Positions 35,646-44,478 of a stretch of DNA of 64,000 nucleotides are shown here, piece by piece. The stretch is from Pedobacter hiemivivus. GTDB taxonomy: Bacteria > Bacteroidota > Bacteroidia > Sphingobacteriales > Sphingobacteriaceae. The notes beneath the pieces are model-generated. The model ran no database searches, had not been told where the DNA came from, and saw nothing but the letters and a program-made list of their open reading frames with translations. The translations under genes were made by a program, and so were the position numbers. The stretch's first letter is position 1, and each line of letters starts with the position of its first letter. Where the stretch lies: the NCBI RefSeq assembly GCF_004331685.1, contig NZ_SJSM01000007.1, positions 62,001 to 126,000 on the forward strand, written 5' to 3'.

Positions 35646-35746
35646 TAATACCCGGGTATTAACCAGTAGTTAAACGGACACTACTCGGCCCAACCCGCGT
35701 AGTGTCCGGGTAACGTCCGGGTAATGTCCGAGTAATGTCCGGGTAA
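35646..35746. repeat. Palindromes and four 11-bp tandem repeats in the intergenic stretch
   Basis: A perfect 16-base palindrome (TAATACCCGGGTATTA, 35646-35661) is followed by CGGACACTACTCGG (35675-35688), which is inverted with one mismatch at 35728-35741. Four tandem copies of TGTCCGGGTAA (variants CGTCCGGGTAA and TGTCCGAGTAA) occupy 35703-35746. The stretch is GC-rich against an AT-rich surround. The rest of 35570-35843 holds nothing else I can support. Confidence 0.8.
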
Positions 35747-35843
35747 ATAGGGGTAGCAGCAAGGTGGCTGTTCGATGTTGGACTGTTACTATTTGTTACT
35801 TTAATTAATCTTTTTGTTGATTTATTTCTTATTTGTTGGTTTT

Positions 35844-36619
35844 TTATTGTCTATTAACGATACCTGTTGCAGGCGTATTTTGTTGTTTTTTGGCTTCTAT
35901 TTCTTTACGTATATTTCTTACAAATGATATGGACACATTGGCAATGTTTGCCGTCTGCTTATTGGTTAAACCTAATTGTGAAATTAGATTTTCGACAACT
36001 TCGTGGCTCTTTTTTTCTAGCCCCTCATGTACCCCTTCTTCATGACTAATCATTTTTATAGCTTCTATAATACCCATAGTGACTTTTCCTCCTGTTAATT
36101 TTCTAAGTTCTTGTTGAAATTTATTATTTAATTGTTGGTTTTGAATTGGAATAAGTTTATCCATGAAATACAGAAACTTGCAAATGGGCTTTCCATATTA
36201 AGCAGTTCATCTTCGCTATGATCAGAGATTTGATAGGTTTTGTATTTAAAAGTTAACTCTGTTCCTAGTAGATTGGTTTTATGCTCATTGAGTTGTAGCT
36301 GATCTTTTAAACCAGTAATAATGCCAAAGACGCAATTGGCATTTCATATTTATCGGATAAACGATAATTGTACTGCCTCGCGACTGCCGCCTTTTCTGCT
36401 TAATTGTGGGTGGATTTCATGTAGCCCCTTATTTAGGCTTTCAAAGCCTCTCGCCATATCAAATCTTTCATCTGCATCTTCATAAAAAAAGCGAAGCGCA
36501 TCTGCAAAGTGATCTTCTATCGCACTCTTTAATAAGATGTCATTCTTTTTCCTGTGTTTTAAATCTGCCTTCTTTTTCCCTTTAAGAGCAGGTATTGCCT
36601 CATTGGTTTCTTCTTGCAT
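35844..36619 (-). pseudogene. Broken Rpn-like (PD-(D/E)XK nuclease/transposase-type) gene
   Basis: Pieces of one protein lie in successive frames on the minus strand. The N-terminal piece (36619-36350) has AIEDHFADALRFFYEDADERFDMARGFE. After a frame change near 36360 comes YNYRLSDKYEMPIASLA, and after another near 36320 comes LLGTELTFKYKTY...HSEDELLNMESPFA. After a third near 36185 comes the C-terminal piece (36164-35844) with EGVHEGLEKKSHEVVENLI and an HTH-like GLTNKQTANIANVS. The order matches the full-length Rpn-like cytosolic proteins common in Bacteroidota. The part between the N-terminal piece and YNYRLS is shorter than in intact members, which suggests a deletion containing most of the nuclease core. 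The gene is very probably dead. Confidence 0.7.
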
Positions 36620-36798
36620 ACTATAAATTAGTAAGGCAAAGATCTATAGGTTTATTTAATATAAAAAATAAAATTACAGCAATTAAAAGTGCTTAATATT
36701 CTTTATTGTTAATTATATGTTTAATGTATTAATTATATTCGAAGTAGAGTGCCCGATTTAATAATAAACATATGTAAGAGATACAAAAATTGATGAAA

Positions 36799-37671
36799 TT
36801 AAAGTTGGATCTCGAAAGCTGAATTTACTGCCTCAACTACATCTTCAATAACTACAGTTGATTTCAATATCTTTTCGTGACCAACATCTTCATAATTGTG
36901 CGCTTTGACAGATGGATGGTTATCTAAGAACGCTTTCAGATATAGGTAAGGAGAGATCTGATCGTTTGAATCGTACATTAAACGATGATTTAACTGCAGT
37001 CCAGCGTCATGCCAATTACCAAGTGAAAAGTAAGATGCCGGAACATTGAACATTTTTGTTAAACTCTCAAAAAATGCTATTTTACTGGTCTGAGCAATAT
37101 TTACAGCATCCATGCTAGCGTCAAAATTCTCTTTTAATTTTATAAGTGGTGTAAGACTAATTAGCAGGGTTGGCGATATTTGCATTTCTCGCAATGCAAT
37201 AACATTAGCCATAGCACCCAGTGAGTGCCCAACCAGTACATCTGGTTTACCATATTGTTGAACAACTGCTTTGACCGCTTGCACATATAATGGTAAACTT
37301 GATAGGTCTCCTTCGGAACTACCATTACCTGGAGCATCAAAAGCAATGATCTCAAGGTTATCTATTTTATTTAAGGCTGTAATAAATTCACTAAAATCGG
37401 CGGCTTTCGATCCCCATCCATGGGTAAGCAACAATTTACGGGTTCCCTTTCCCCATCTAAAAGTATGGAATGTTAGTTCTTCCTGTCCAAAGTATTCATT
37501 ATTGACTTTCAGGCTAATTTTTTCGGCACTTTGAAGCAATTGTTCCTGTCCAAGTCGTAACGGCATTTTAGGTGAATAGAAGAGGTACTGCCAAAGTAAG
37601 TCGTCTGGTTTACCTAATGCATCCGTAGAAATAGATTGAAGTTGAGTGATGATTTGTTTAAGCTTTTTCAT
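36799..37671 (-). CDS. Alpha/beta hydrolase
   Basis: A 290-residue cytoplasmic protein without a signal peptide. The oxyanion region is THGWGS (84-87), and the nucleophile elbow GHSLGA carries Ser150. A late His lies in EDVGHEKIL near the C-terminus. It belongs to the large serine-hydrolase superfamily; the substrate is unknown. A -7-like element lies just upstream. No operon partner: its upstream neighbour is a divergent permease fragment and the downstream one a dead gene. Confidence 0.85.
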   Translation of the reverse strand: MKKLKQIITQLQSISTDALGKPDDLLWQYLFYSPKMPLRLGQEQLLQSAEKISLKVNNEYFGQEELTFHTFRWGKGTRKLLLTHGWGSKAADFSEFITALNKIDNLEIIAFDAPGNGSSEGDLSSLPLYVQAVKAVVQQYGKPDVLVGHSLGAMANVIALREMQISPTLLISLTPLIKLKENFDASMDAVNIAQTSKIAFFESLTKMFNVPASYFSLGNWHDAGLQLNHRLMYDSNDQISPYLYLKAFLDNHPSVKAHNYEDVGHEKILKSTVVIEDVVEAVNSAFEIQL

Positions 37672-37696
37672 TAGGAAGAAAATTAGTATGCCGTTT

Positions 37697-37704
37697 CAAA
37701 GTTA
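37697..37704 (-). promoter_or_regulatory. -7 promoter element of the alpha/beta hydrolase gene
   Basis: On the minus strand this reads TAACTTTG, a full match to TAnnTTTG, 26 bases upstream of the start codon. No TTG sits at the ideal -33 spacing. Confidence 0.5.
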
Positions 37705-37766
37705 CCGATTACTGTGTATGCTGTTTGTCAACTTATTTCAAAAAGTAATTTAGCCATAGGATATGG

Positions 37767-38195
37767 ATGTTGGCAGTAAAGAATGTCGTATTTACGTTGG
37801 GACTATTGGTGGCCCGATTAATTTATGGTATTGTTCCTGTGGGTAATTTGCTGGTTTTGTACTGCTTTGCATCTATTTTTCTGCTGGCTATTTTGGGGTT
37901 TGGCTTGCTGATCTCTACTTTTTGCGATACCCAGCAGCAAGCCATGTTTGTGATGTTTTTCTTTATGATGATTTTTATTTTGATGGGTGGTTTGTTTACG
38001 GCTATCGATAGTATGCCTGATTGGGCAAAGTTCATCACAAAGTTTAATCCTGTCAGCTACCTAATCGAAGTAATGCGCATGGTTATCCTTAAAGGAAGTG
38101 GCTTTAAAGATATACTGCCCCAGATGGGGATCATGGCGATATTCGCATTAGTGTTCAATACCTGGGCAGTATTGAATTATAAAAAAAGGAGTTGA
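37767..38195 (+). pseudogene. Truncated ABC-2 type transporter permease, C-terminal part only
   Basis: 142 residues with about four membrane segments match the C-terminal half of YhhJ/DrrB-like ABC-2 permeases: GFGLLISTFCDTQQQAMFV, GGLFTAIDSMPDWAKF, FNPVSYLIEVMRMVILKGSG. Intact members are about 370 residues with an N-terminal membrane segment and large extracytoplasmic domain. A stop codon lies 21 bases before the ATG in frame, no ribosome site is seen, and no ATPase gene is nearby. It is best read as a remnant left by a deletion. Confidence 0.7.
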
Positions 38196-38196
38196 C

Positions 38197-38589
38197 CTAG
38201 GTCATGGAAAACAATCCGAAATGATTGCCTTCTGTATCTACGCATATGGAGATAAACCCAAATTCACCAATAGAGAATTTGGACTTGTCGACCTGTCCGC
38301 CTGCATCAGCTATACGGCTTTCTTCAACACTACAATCTTCACATGGAAAATAGACCATGGTGTTGACACATGCGCCATCCCCATCCTTTGTCCCGGCCAT
38401 TTCAATTAAAGCACCCGACACGCCTTGGTTTTCAGGGGCAGAGAAAAATGACATTTTCATTCCCCCAGATTCCGCACTAGGATCCGCCATATCTCTAAAT
38501 TGTGTTCCCAAAACAGTACTGTAGAATTTCTTAGCTCTTTCCATGTCTCTAACATAGATTTCAAACCAGCAGATTACATTTTGATTCAT
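38197..38589 (-). CDS. VOC (glyoxalase/bleomycin-resistance fold) family protein
   Basis: A 130-residue cytoplasmic protein with two beta-alpha-beta-beta-beta modules: ICWFEIYVRDMERAKKFYSTVL and the closing FGFISICVDTEGNHFGLFS. This is the short VOC type with a CFSV-like FEIYV start, often metal-binding, of unknown substrate. It ends one base from the stop of the convergent permease remnant and is divergent from the next VOC gene. Confidence 0.85.
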   Translation of the reverse strand: MNQNVICWFEIYVRDMERAKKFYSTVLGTQFRDMADPSAESGGMKMSFFSAPENQGVSGALIEMAGTKDGDGACVNTMVYFPCEDCSVEESRIADAGGQVDKSKFSIGEFGFISICVDTEGNHFGLFSMT

Positions 38590-38649
38590 GTTTTTAATAT
38601 TTAGATTATAGTATTATAAATTTACGTGGAATAATCTGAATTTTGTGAA

Positions 38650-39033
38650 ATGATAAATAAGGTTCACCACATTGCTATTATTTGTAGCGACTATGAAGTT
38701 TCGAAAGCTTTTTATACTGAAATCTTAGGCTTCACTGTGATTAGGGAAGTCTACCGAGCGGAAAGGCAATCCTATAAACTGGATTTGGCGGTGAATGGGG
38801 TTTATGCAATAGAGCTTTTTTCTTTTCCTGAACCGGTAAAGCGGCCATCGCGACCGGAAGCGGCAGGTTTAAGACATCTGGCTTTTGAAGTGGACGACCT
38901 GGAGGAGGTAATTGCCAGGATGAAAAATAAAGGAGTAGAAGCGGAGCCTATTCGCATTGATGAGTTTACTGATAAGCGCTTTACTTTTATTGCTGATCCG
39001 GATCAACTTCCGATAGAATTTTATGAAAAATAA
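38650..39033 (+). CDS. VOC family protein, YaeR/GloA2-like
   Basis: A 127-residue protein close to the SMU1112c/YaeR group: INKVHHIAIICSDYEVSKAFY, TEILGFTVIREVYRAERQSYKLDL, RPSRPEAAGLRHLAFEVDD and DPDQLPIEFYE. The likely metal ligands are the His and Glu residues typical of glyoxalase I-like proteins. It stands alone, divergent from the other VOC gene, and is followed by a terminator-like hairpin. Confidence 0.88.
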   Translation: MINKVHHIAIICSDYEVSKAFYTEILGFTVIREVYRAERQSYKLDLAVNGVYAIELFSFPEPVKRPSRPEAAGLRHLAFEVDDLEEVIARMKNKGVEAEPIRIDEFTDKRFTFIADPDQLPIEFYEK

Positions 39034-39036
39034 AAA

Positions 39037-39062
39037 AGCCAGGTCATCCAACCTGGCTCTTT
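39037..39062 (+). terminator. Terminator-like hairpin after the YaeR-like gene
   Basis: AGCCAGGT and ACCTGGCT form a perfect 8-bp stem with a 6-base loop, then CTTT. An A-run precedes the stem. The U-tract is short. Confidence 0.6.
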
Positions 39063-39117
39063 AAACAAAACTTAGATCTAACCAAACATCTAAATGCAGT
39101 CAATATAGAAATTGTAC

Positions 39118-39191
39118 TGGACGTCAAGGGCGGATTCGAACCGCCGTCAAAGGTTTTGCAGACCCTTACCTAACCACTCGGCCACATGACT
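39118..39191 (-). tRNA. tRNA-Cys (GCA), with two acceptor-stem mismatches
   Basis: On the minus strand the anticodon loop CTGCAAA (anticodon GCA) is closed by a 5-bp stem (one G-T). The T-arm GGCGG/CCGCC is perfect around TTCGAAT. The D-arm GCC/GGT, U73 discriminator and encoded CCA (39118-39120) are as expected for tRNA-Cys. The acceptor stem pairs AGTCATG with CTTGACG, giving A1-G72 and T6-T67 mismatches. A -7 element lies 30 bases upstream, so it is probably transcribed. It may be divergent or decaying. In 39192-39490 I see only this promoter and a 9-bp hairpin (39232-39258). Confidence 0.75.
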
Positions 39192-39221
39192 ATATGTTCA
39201 TCGTTTATGCGATTACTGATG

Positions 39222-39229
39222 CAAATATA
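39222..39229 (-). promoter_or_regulatory. -7 promoter element for tRNA-Cys
   Basis: Minus-strand TATATTTG matches TAnnTTTG, 30 bases upstream of the tRNA 5' end. Confidence 0.5.
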
Positions 39230-39490
39230 TATAAAGTCTATAAATTTACTAGACTTTATTTTGGTAAATTGAATAATATGTTTTAAGTCGCTGTAAATCA
39301 GTTTGATTATTTTTATTTTTGGCTTGGTTTAAGTCGATTAGGCTGAGGTTAAGACCTTTTATGTCGTGATTCCCCCTTTTAATTGTCGTGTTGTACCTGT
39401 AAAGGTCTTATAGACAATACTTAATTTTATGAATACAAATTGGTTAAACATTCGACTTGGATTAATGTTAACCATTAAAATTATAAAATT

Positions 39491-40009
39491 ATGGAAACTA
39501 AAGCAGCGAGTCTTATGGAGACTAAAACAGCAAGTACAAGAACTGAAGGATTGCTTACCTTATTTGATATGCAAACCACCTTTTTTAGTCGGGCAATTGA
39601 TGGGGTTACTGAAGCCGACATGCATAACCGTTTAAATACCAAAGCAAATCACATGGCTTGGCTTACTGGGGCGCTAGTACAGCAGCGATATTGGATGACT
39701 ACAGAAACACATCCTGGGCTTAAACAAAAGGGAGAAGAGCTGTTTAAAGATCATAAAGGGATTATGGATGAGGCTACTTATCCTACTAATTCGGAATATA
39801 TTAATGACTGGGAAAAGTTTACGCCAATTGCACGAGAAGCGCTGGTAAACATTTCGGATGCAAAGCTAGATAGCGAGTTCGATATGGAAGGGATGAAGAT
39901 GACTTATTATGAGATGATTTCTTTTACGATATATAGGGAGGCTAGTATTATTGGCCAGCTTGCTTTATGGCGCAGGTTGTTGGGTTATCCGGCGTTGAAG
40001 TATGATTAA
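39491..40009 (+). CDS. DinB family protein
   Basis: A 172-residue cytoplasmic protein with the four-helix DinB/YfiT fold. Seen are LFDMQTTFFSRAIDGVTEADMH, the first His of the metal site in KANHMAW, and the family's closing QLALWRRLLGYPALKYD. The usual third-ligand His before GQL is replaced here (EASIIGQL), so metal binding may be incomplete. Members are putative metal-dependent transferases or hydrolases; the role here is unknown. Single-gene unit. Confidence 0.85.
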   Translation: METKAASLMETKTASTRTEGLLTLFDMQTTFFSRAIDGVTEADMHNRLNTKANHMAWLTGALVQQRYWMTTETHPGLKQKGEELFKDHKGIMDEATYPTNSEYINDWEKFTPIAREALVNISDAKLDSEFDMEGMKMTYYEMISFTIYREASIIGQLALWRRLLGYPALKYD

Positions 40010-40100
40010 TGAAATTGCAGAGGCCATATGCTACTTAAGTTGACTATTGTAAATGTGTTATAGTTAATTTAAGCAGCAGTGGTTTAGTTAAATAAAAAAT

Positions 40101-40108
40101 TATCTTTG
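40101..40108 (+). promoter_or_regulatory. -7 promoter element of the asmA-like gene
   Basis: TATCTTTG fits TAnnTTTG exactly and lies 33 bases before the TTG start at 40142. Its position argues against an earlier in-frame TTG at 40106. Confidence 0.6.
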
Positions 40109-40141
40109 CATTTGCTGCAAGGATTTAAATTTTTTATAAAA

Positions 40142-43100
40142 TTGAAGAGAGTTTTAAAAATTACAGGAATAGCTTTCGCTACGCTATTCCTACTGTTGTT
40201 CATTGGTCCATATTTGTTCCCGGAGACCATTTCTAAAGAAATACAAAAAGCTATTAATAAAAATATAAAGGGTGAGGTGAAGTTTGAAAGTACTAACCTT
40301 TCTTTTTTTAAGCATTTTCCGTCTTTAACGCTTAGCCTAAATGAGTTTATGCTTAAAGGAGCTGCTCCTTTTGAACAGGATACCTTGCTATACAGTAAAG
40401 AGCTATCGTTTGGCGTTAACCTGAGTACTATATTTTCGTCGCAGATCAAGATAGATAAAGTATTTTTAAATGAGTCTGTCATTAATATTAAGGTGGATGA
40501 AAAGGGAAATGCGAATTACAATGTTTATGAAAGTAGCGATACAACAACGACTGCAAAGCAGGATACTGCCGGCACAGCTATAAAAATTGAAAGCATATTT
40601 ATCAGTAAAAGTAAGCTGATTTATCAGGATCAATCCGTACCGATGCTCATCAGTGCCAGTGGATTGAACTATTCTGGAAAGGGCGATTTGAGCAAAGCTA
40701 TTTTTGATCTGACTAGTAATGCCCAAATTGAGGCATTGGATGTTTATTACAATAATGAACCTTATTTGTTGAATAAAAAGATAAATGCCAGGTTGGTAAC
40801 CAAGATCAATACTAATTCCTTGGACTTGATGTTCAATGAAAATGATTTGAAGATCAATTCTCTGCCTATTCATTTTGTGGGCAAGTTCTCTTTCATAGAG
40901 GGAGGGTATGATATTAATTTTAGGACAAAGGCTAAAGAAACCGATCTGCATAATATTTTTTCGGCTATGCCACCAGCTATTGCTGAGCGTATGGAGCGGA
41001 CAAATATGAAGGGCTATGCCGAGATAAAGGCTTCTTTAATCGGAAAGTACCTGGCAGGTCAGAAGATTATGCCTACACTATCATTCAATTTAAAGATACG
41101 TGAGGGGGAGATTTCTAATCCAAAGGCGCCGGAACCGATTAGCAAGTTGTATTTAAATCTTCAAACCAAGGTCCCATCTTTAAATCCAGATAGTTTATAT
41201 ATCAATATGGATAGTCTTTATTTTAATATAGGTAAGGATTATGTTGGTGCTACATTGAATTTGAGAGGATTAGTTACGCCGGAAGTATATATACAAAGTC
41301 GCGCAAACATAGATTTAGAGAAGTGGGCGAAGATTTTTGAGATGGATCAGCTAAGGGGGCGGTTTGCAATGGATTTTCATGCGGAAGGAACTTATACTAA
41401 AAAAGTAGTGCGTACTGGACTTAGGAAAGTAGATACGGTAATTGCGACTATCCCTAAATTTAAATTGGTGAGTTCGTTAAAAGACGGCTATTTCAAACAT
41501 GCTGCGGTGACGTCACCCATAGATAAGATCAGCTTTAACATCAATGGTACAAATCCAGATGGGGATTATAAACACACTGAACTTGAATTGACAAATCTGA
41601 ATATCCAGGCTTTATCTAACTACATCAGAGGCTTTGCCAAGCTAAAGACTTCTGGTAAAACGCCAATCGATGTAGCGTTAAATGGTTTGCTGAATTTTGC
41701 TGAGATCAAAGAGTTTTATCCATTGAAAGATTTGGAACTGAGTGGAAAGCTAAACCTAAACGTGAAGAGCAAGGGTGGGTATAACAAGGCAAAAAAACAA
41801 TTTCCTGTTACTGAAGCTGCTATTTTGTTAAATAATGGACGAATTAAAACAGCACATTTTGATCAGGCGCTAGAGCAGATTTCTGTGGATGGAGTGTTGA
41901 CAAATAGAGATGGTAGTTTAAGGAGTACGATTTTGAACATTAAACCCGTGTCTTTCCAAATGGGTGGACAGCCCTTTGAGTTGAAGGCTGCTGTACAGAA
42001 TCTGGAAAATGTTAAGTATAAAATTACCTCAAAGGGTAGCATTGATATTGGTAAAATGTATCGTTTGTTTGCTGTAAAAGGGTATGATATAAAAGGATCT
42101 ATATTTACTGATGTGTCTTTTAGCGGCTTGCAAAGTGATGCTATGGCTGGTCGATATAGTAAGTTAAACAATAGGGGAAAAGTGATTGTTAAGGAAATGA
42201 CCTTTAATTCTGACCTTTTTCCGAAGTCTTTCCTGGTCAACAAAGGTGTGTTTTCATTTAAGCAGGACAAGATGAAGTTTGAACACTTTAAAGGAAGCTA
42301 TGGTAAGTCTGATTTCAGTATGGAAGGTTTTCTGGGTAATGTGGTTAACTACGTACTTACAGATAAATCGAAGCTGACGGGTAACTTTAATCTGAAAAGT
42401 GGAAAGCTATTTGTCGACGAGTTGATGGCTTTTAATGAAGGAGGCGGTACGGGCGCTAAAGGAAGTAAAACTGCAGCTACAGGTGTGGTTATCATTCCTG
42501 ATAATTTAAATGTATCGGTAAGTGCCAATGCGGGTTCCGTATATTATAACGGATTGGATATAAAAAATGCGAAAGGTAATCTGGTACTAAACAATGGTAC
42601 ATTGAACTTAAATCAGGCTGCATTTAATTTAGTTGGTGCTGCGGTAACTATGGATGCTAAGTATAGAAGTTTAACGCCTTTATCTGCAACTTTTGATTAT
42701 CGTGTACTTGCAAAGGAATTTGATATTGCAAAGGCTTATAAAGAAATTAAATTGTTTAGAGATTTAGCGACTTCGGCTTCGAAGGTTAAAGGGGTTGTTG
42801 GACTGGATTATCAATTGTCTGGTAAGTTAGATGGAAATATGATGCCAGTTTATCCAACTTTAAAGGGACAAGGCGTACTTTCTGTTAAGAAGGTAAGTTT
42901 GATGGGCTTTAAATTTATGAATGCCGTGAGTAAGGCTACTAAAAGAGATAGCTTAAGTAATCAGGATGTATCTGAGGTGCAGATCAAAAGTACTATTGCG
43001 AATAATATCATTAATATCGAAAGATTTAAAATGCGTGTTGCGGGTTTTAGACCTCGTTTTGAAGGTCAGGTGAGTTTTGATGGACGTTTAAATATGAGCG

Positions 43101-43225
43101 GTAGACTAGGATTGCCGCCATTTGGATTGTTTGGTATTCCATTGAGCATCACCGGAACACAGGATAAGCCTAAGATTGCATTGAAACGTAATAAAGAAGG
43201 TAAACTGGAAGAGACTGCAGAGTAG
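40142..43225 (+). CDS. AsmA-like (AsmA/YhdP-type) envelope protein
   Basis: About 1027 residues from a TTG at 40142 (MKRVLKITGIAFATLF as initiated). An N-terminal membrane helix is followed by a very long beta-rich region of AsmA type: HFPSLTLSLNEFMLKGAAPF, repeated 'layer' strands, and a C-terminal AsmA-like domain (GLPPFGLFGIPLSITGTQDKPKI in parts). Family knowledge links such proteins to lipid transport between membranes or outer-membrane assembly. It is the usual length for Bacteroidota homologues. recX follows after 25 bases, so they may share a transcript. Confidence 0.85.
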   Translation: MKRVLKITGIAFATLFLLLFIGPYLFPETISKEIQKAINKNIKGEVKFESTNLSFFKHFPSLTLSLNEFMLKGAAPFEQDTLLYSKELSFGVNLSTIFSSQIKIDKVFLNESVINIKVDEKGNANYNVYESSDTTTTAKQDTAGTAIKIESIFISKSKLIYQDQSVPMLISASGLNYSGKGDLSKAIFDLTSNAQIEALDVYYNNEPYLLNKKINARLVTKINTNSLDLMFNENDLKINSLPIHFVGKFSFIEGGYDINFRTKAKETDLHNIFSAMPPAIAERMERTNMKGYAEIKASLIGKYLAGQKIMPTLSFNLKIREGEISNPKAPEPISKLYLNLQTKVPSLNPDSLYINMDSLYFNIGKDYVGATLNLRGLVTPEVYIQSRANIDLEKWAKIFEMDQLRGRFAMDFHAEGTYTKKVVRTGLRKVDTVIATIPKFKLVSSLKDGYFKHAAVTSPIDKISFNINGTNPDGDYKHTELELTNLNIQALSNYIRGFAKLKTSGKTPIDVALNGLLNFAEIKEFYPLKDLELSGKLNLNVKSKGGYNKAKKQFPVTEAAILLNNGRIKTAHFDQALEQISVDGVLTNRDGSLRSTILNIKPVSFQMGGQPFELKAAVQNLENVKYKITSKGSIDIGKMYRLFAVKGYDIKGSIFTDVSFSGLQSDAMAGRYSKLNNRGKVIVKEMTFNSDLFPKSFLVNKGVFSFKQDKMKFEHFKGSYGKSDFSMEGFLGNVVNYVLTDKSKLTGNFNLKSGKLFVDELMAFNEGGGTGAKGSKTAATGVVIIPDNLNVSVSANAGSVYYNGLDIKNAKGNLVLNNGTLNLNQAAFNLVGAAVTMDAKYRSLTPLSATFDYRVLAKEFDIAKAYKEIKLFRDLATSASKVKGVVGLDYQLSGKLDGNMMPVYPTLKGQGVLSVKKVSLMGFKFMNAVSKATKRDSLSNQDVSEVQIKSTIANNIINIERFKMRVAGFRPRFEGQVSFDGRLNMSGRLGLPPFGLFGIPLSITGTQDKPKIALKRNKEGKLEETAE

Positions 43226-43250
43226 TAAAGGTTTTAAGGTTCTGAAAAGC

Positions 43251-43745
43251 ATGATGGACGACGGGCAAGAAAAAAAACAGATTAAACTGGATAAGAAGAC
43301 AGCCCTGGCAAAGGCTGAGCATTATTGTGCTTATCAGGAGCGTGCACAGCAGGAGATTCGCGATAAGTTATATGAGTGGGGTTTATGGTCGGATGACGTT
43401 GAAGAGTTGATCTCGGAGCTTATACAGACTAATTTTTTGAACGAAGAGCGCTTCACTGAAGCGTATGTTTCTGGCAAGTTCAAGATAAAGCGTTGGGGGA
43501 AGATTAAAATAAAGCAGGGCTTAAAACTAAAAAGGATACCAGATAAAATGATTTCTCGGGCGCTGAACACAATTGATTACGATGATTATTTGAATACAAT
43601 TTTAGTTACTGCGCAGAAAAAAGCTCCTTTGATTAAAGAAAATGATGCTTTTAAACGGAAGTATAAACTGATTAGCTACCTCATGAGCAAAGGATTTGAA
43701 AAAGATTTGATAATTGATGTATTGAAGGCCAGTGAGTTAGTTTAG
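43251..43745 (+). CDS. recX: RecX family regulatory protein
   Basis: 164 residues; two adjacent ATG codons (43251 and 43254) are possible starts. The three-helix RecX repeats are clear: ALAKAEHYCAYQERAQQEIRDKL, LIQTNFLNEERFTEAYVSGKFKIKRWG (in parts), and KLISYLMSKGFEKDLIIDVL. RecX binds RecA filaments and inhibits recombination. It is unlinked to recA here, which is common in Bacteroidota. Confidence 0.9.
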   Translation: MMDDGQEKKQIKLDKKTALAKAEHYCAYQERAQQEIRDKLYEWGLWSDDVEELISELIQTNFLNEERFTEAYVSGKFKIKRWGKIKIKQGLKLKRIPDKMISRALNTIDYDDYLNTILVTAQKKAPLIKENDAFKRKYKLISYLMSKGFEKDLIIDVLKASELV

Positions 43746-43771
43746 AAGGTGTTTTTTTTATTAAAAATAAC

Positions 43772-43801
43772 TTGGAGGTAAAATAAAAGTCTTTATATTT
43801 G
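43772..43801 (+). promoter_or_regulatory. Promoter of the tRNA cluster
   Basis: TTG (43772-43774), 19 bases, then TATATTTG (43794-43801): a complete Bacteroidota -33/-7 promoter. The first tRNA starts 73 bases downstream. Confidence 0.75.
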
Positions 43802-43873
43802 CAATCCCAAACGGAAACAAGATAAGTAATTATCTAGCTCTAAAAGGGAAGACGTCGGATGATGTCAATCAAT

Positions 43874-43946
<73 letters not shown>

Positions 43947-44015
43947 CTAAATATTTTCAATACCAGGAAGATATTTATAAAATTAATCCTATCGATGTAA
44001 GTTGATAACGATTAT

Positions 44016-44100
44016 GCTCAGATGGTGGAACTGGTAGACACGCAGGACTTAAAATCCTGTGACCTTAAAAGTCGTGCGGGTTCGATTCCCGCTCTGAGTA
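44016..44100 (+). tRNA. tRNA-Leu (TAA), copy 1
   Basis: 85 bases with a long variable arm, acceptor GCTCAGA/TCTGAGT (G1-U72 wobble), anticodon TAA in ACTTAAAAT. Identical to the copy at 44279. Confidence 0.95.
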
Positions 44101-44141
44101 CAAAAGACTGCATTTAATCGATGTAGCAAAACGATACCAAT

Positions 44142-44214
<73 letters not shown>

Positions 44215-44216
44215 CT

Positions 44217-44240
44217 AAAGCCTTCTTCAAAGAGGGCTTT
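44217..44240 (+). terminator. Hairpin between tRNA-Gly copy 2 and tRNA-Leu copy 2
   Basis: AAAGCCTTCT pairs with AGAGGGCTTT (one G-T) around a 4-base loop, followed by TATTTTAAAA. It may be a weak terminator or a processing signal within the cluster. Confidence 0.5.
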
Positions 44241-44278
44241 TATTTTAAAAGATATTTCCCCACGGATATTGGGAAAAT

Positions 44279-44363
44279 GCTCAGATGGTGGAACTGGTAG
44301 ACACGCAGGACTTAAAATCCTGTGACCTTAAAAGTCGTGCGGGTTCGATTCCCGCTCTGAGTA
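44279..44363 (+). tRNA. tRNA-Leu (TAA), copy 2
   Basis: Same sequence as the copy at 44016. It closes the Gly-Leu-Gly-Leu cluster and is followed by a strong terminator. Confidence 0.95.
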
Positions 44364-44367
44364 CTCA

Positions 44368-44407
44368 ACGGGAAGTTCGTTCTAAAAGACGGACTTCCCG
44401 TTTTTAT
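44368..44407 (+). terminator. Terminator of the tRNA cluster
   Basis: ACGGGAAGT (44368-44376) and ACTTCCCGT (44393-44401) form a 9-bp stem with extra partial pairing inside, followed by TTTTTATTT. Confidence 0.85.
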
Positions 44408-44478
44408 TTCTATTCCCTCCAAAACATTTTCTTCCAATAAGTTTACTCTTTTATTCTAAAATCAAAAATACTGCGTTT

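Noticed and set aside
35844..36164. Independent small HTH protein on the minus strand
   Set aside because: The upstream frames continue the same Rpn-like family, so this is the tail of a broken gene.
39232..39258. 9-bp hairpin near the tRNA-Cys as a terminator
   Set aside because: No gene ends nearby on either strand that it could serve, and it lies upstream of the tRNA promoter; role not supported.
40106..40141. Upstream TTG as start of the AsmA-like protein
   Set aside because: It lies inside the TATCTTTG promoter element, and the TTG at 40142 leaves a normal N-terminal membrane segment.
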